From contig JAJFMR010000091.1 of the NCBI GenBank assembly GCA_020696915.1, positions 1-9,419 of the forward strand: DNA of 9,419 nt, in the 5' to 3' direction. Under the pieces are notes generated by a model. That model was not told the origin of the DNA and did no database searches. It saw only the letters and a program-made list of their open reading frames with translations. The DNA is from Rhizobiaceae bacterium. Lineage in GTDB: Bacteria > Pseudomonadota > Alphaproteobacteria > Rhizobiales > Rhizobiaceae. Below, piece after piece: positions 8,449 to 9,419 of this stretch (position 1 is the first letter of the stretch; each line of letters opens with the position of its first letter). The position numbers were made by a program, and so were the translations under genes.

Positions 8449-9270
8449 TCATTGGGCCGGCGCCGGTGCGGCTGGCGGTACATTCTCCGCCGGCGCCGTT
8501 TCTGCGGGCGCCGGCGCAGGCGCTGTGGGCGCAGCATCTTCGGCCGGAACAGGTTCTGCGGGTGCCGTTTCTGAAGGCGCCGGCTCCAGGGGCGCAGCAT
8601 CTTCGGCTGGGGCAGGCGCGTCGGCCGGAGCGCCTCCGTCGGCAGGGGCAGCCCCTTCCGCGGGCGCTGCTCCCTCCGCCGGCGCTGCTCCGTCCGCCGG
8701 TGCCGATACGTTCTCGGCGGGGGCGGCGGCTTCGGGCAGCGGCGCCGGGCTATCGGCAAGCGTGCGCAGGTAGGCAATCAGGTTGGCCCGCTCGTCCGGC
8801 TTCTTAAGGCCGGCGAATGCCATCGCAGTGCCCTTGACAACGGCCTTGGGCGCGGTGAGGAAGCTGCTCAGGTGATCGTAGTCCCACACAGTGCCGCCTT
8901 CGGCGAACGCTTTCATCCCCGTCGAATAGGCAAAGCCCTCATGCGAGGCGACCGGGCGATTGACGATGCCCCACAGATTGGGGCCGACCTTGTTGGCTCC
9001 GCCGTTCTCCACCGTGTGGCAGGCTGCGCATTTCTTGAAAACCGCCTCTCCTGCGCCCGGATCGGCCGCGGCAAGGAGAACCGCGATCGGCTCCTCTGCA
9101 TCGGCCTCTTCGCCCGCCGGCGTCTCCGTTTCGGCTGCCTCGATCGCGAATCCCGGCCGCTCGGGAACGGGGGCGGCGAAGATCGCATCGGCAACGATGC
9201 CGACCGACATGATCACGAAGAGAGTTCCAAGGAGGGCGGCGAGCAGCTTGTTGAGTTCGAAAGAATCCAT
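8449..9270 (-). CDS. cycM: Membrane-anchored cytochrome c (CycM/c552 type) with long Ala/Pro/Glu-rich tail
   Basis: Class I c-type cytochrome, 273 aa. In rhizobia the CycM type carries electrons from the bc1 complex to the aa3 terminal oxidase at the periplasmic face. MDSFELNKLLAALL begins an uncleaved signal anchor (helix about 8-31, VIMSVGIVADAIF). An acidic linker (about 45-61) follows. The haem site is CAACH at 81-85, then KVGPNLWGIVNRP (94-106). The distal ligand is Met150 in KGTAMAF, and the final helix is KKPDERANLIAYLRTLA. All haem-binding residues are present. Residues about 173-273 form an unusual tail made almost wholly of Ala, Pro and Glu/Asp, partly from short repeats; family members usually end near the last helix at about 175-190 aa. 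The tail should be disordered in the periplasm. The ATG has only a weak ribosome site (GGGGCGA). It is a single gene closed by the terminator at 8395-8423. Family is very secure, CycM assignment likely. Confidence 0.93.
   Translation of the reverse strand: MDSFELNKLLAALLGTLFVIMSVGIVADAIFAAPVPERPGFAIEAAETETPAGEEADAEEPIAVLLAAADPGAGEAVFKKCAACHTVENGGANKVGPNLWGIVNRPVASHEGFAYSTGMKAFAEGGTVWDYDHLSSFLTAPKAVVKGTAMAFAGLKKPDERANLIAYLRTLADSPAPLPEAAAPAENVSAPADGAAPAEGAAPAEGAAPADGGAPADAPAPAEDAAPLEPAPSETAPAEPVPAEDAAPTAPAPAPAETAPAENVPPAAPAPAQ
8527..8607. repeat. 18-bp direct repeat, period 63 bp, within the cytochrome tail
   Basis: GGGCGCAGCATCTTCGGC occurs identically at 8527-8544 and 8590-8607. The period of 63 bases is 21 codons, so the reading frame is kept. 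On the coding strand each copy specifies the same AEDAAP segment, and the flanking residues (PAEDAAP, then SETAPAEPV or AETAPAENV) are also alike. This points to in-frame duplication as the origin of part of the tail. Confidence 0.75.
8645..8698. repeat. About three tandem 18-bp units in the cytochrome tail
   Basis: Two near-identical 18-bp units lie at 8663-8680 and 8681-8698 (GGCGCTGCTCCCTCCGCC, one base different in the second), with a more diverged copy at 8645-8662. Each encodes a hexapeptide of the form G/A-A-A-P-A-E/D on the minus strand. Because 18 is a multiple of three, unit gain or loss would change tail length without breaking the frame. Confidence 0.7.
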
Positions 9271-9355
9271 TCGCCCCAGTATCCTTGTCGTCGGGGTGCA
9301 AAAAGCGTCTTGCGGCGTGATGTCGTCGCCGGCGAACCCGGCGAAATCCGGCGGA

Positions 9356-9383
9356 AACTAGGTCTTTTGCTTGGCCCTTGCAA
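9356..9383 (-). promoter_or_regulatory. Candidate promoter for the cytochrome c gene
   Basis: Reading leftward, TTGCAA (9383-9378) is separated by 16 bases from CTAGTT (9361-9356). These are moderate matches to the alphaproteobacterial housekeeping pattern TTGAC-N16/17-CTATAT. Transcription would start near 9349, giving a leader of about 80 bases. That leader contains a small hairpin, CGCCGG (9327-9332) with CCGGCG (9338-9343). Boxes are picked by eye, so this is tentative. Confidence 0.35.
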
Positions 9384-9397
9384 CTCTTATAAGGGCC
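9373..9397. promoter_or_regulatory. Perfect 7-bp-arm inverted repeat over the cytochrome promoter region
   Basis: GGCCCTT (9373-9379) and AAGGGCC (9391-9397) are exact reverse complements with an 11-base centre. The repeat overlaps the candidate -35 box of the cytochrome gene and lies just left of a rightward TTGACA. It could be an operator serving both directions. Termination is less likely because no T tract follows on either strand. No known binding-site consensus was recognised. Confidence 0.4.
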
Positions 9398-9413
9398 GTT
9401 CCCGTGAGACGTT

Positions 9414-9419
9414 TTGACA
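9414..9419 (+). promoter_or_regulatory. Perfect -35-like TTGACA at the right window edge
   Basis: TTGACA matches the -35 consensus exactly and points rightward, out of the window. If a -10 box follows about 17 bases on, this would be the promoter of a gene divergent from the cytochrome. From memory of rhizobial gene order that gene could be kdsB, but nothing in the window shows it. Confidence 0.25.

Noticed and set aside
8525..8773. Plus-strand frame of Gly/Ala/Ser repeats (82 codons)
   Set aside because: It is the mirror of the repetitive cytochrome tail; the periodicity comes from the repeats, and the minus-strand frame continues a genuine cytochrome domain.

Overview
The window is GC-rich and densely packed, and every gene I can support lies on the minus strand. 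Protein-level resemblance, gene order and codon use suggest an alphaproteobacterium of the Hyphomicrobiales (Rhizobium/Mesorhizobium/Brucella relatives). This is inferred from recognisable protein families, not from a search.

In transcription order (right to left): (1) 9270-8449, a membrane-anchored cytochrome c of the CycM type with an unusually long Ala/Pro/Glu-rich C-terminal tail. It is followed by a rho-independent terminator (8395-8423) with A and T tracts on both sides. (2) 8296-501, a complete five-gene oligopeptide/microcin C-type ABC importer: two different YejA-family periplasmic binding proteins in tandem (Sec-type signal first, Tat-type second), the permeases YejB and YejE, and the double-ATPase YejF. 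(3) 407-1, the N-terminal part of a GhrA-like glyoxylate/hydroxypyruvate reductase cut by the window edge.

The transporter genes are tightly coupled. The two yejA stop/start codons overlap by one base (TGATG), and the yejB TAG is followed directly by the yejE GTG. yejA2 to yejB and yejE to yejF are short gaps with no terminator. The working model is that either binding protein captures peptides in the periplasm and delivers them to one YejB-YejE channel powered by YejF. Two receptors with different export routes and different cysteine content suggest a broadened or divided substrate range. In this bacterial group the transporter is known for uptake of peptide antibiotics and for peptide tolerance during host association.

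The stretch right of 9270 holds only regulatory sequence: a candidate promoter for the cytochrome gene, a perfect 7-bp-arm inverted repeat over its -35 region, and a rightward TTGACA at the very edge that may belong to a divergent gene outside the window. I saw no mobile element, CRISPR array, tRNA or rRNA. Very long plus-strand reading frames opposite the transporter genes are judged to be antisense shadows. Most of this region is a well-known system. The points worth a second look are the Sec/Tat receptor pair, the yejF start region, the cysteine loop in YejE, the cytochrome tail and the palindromes.
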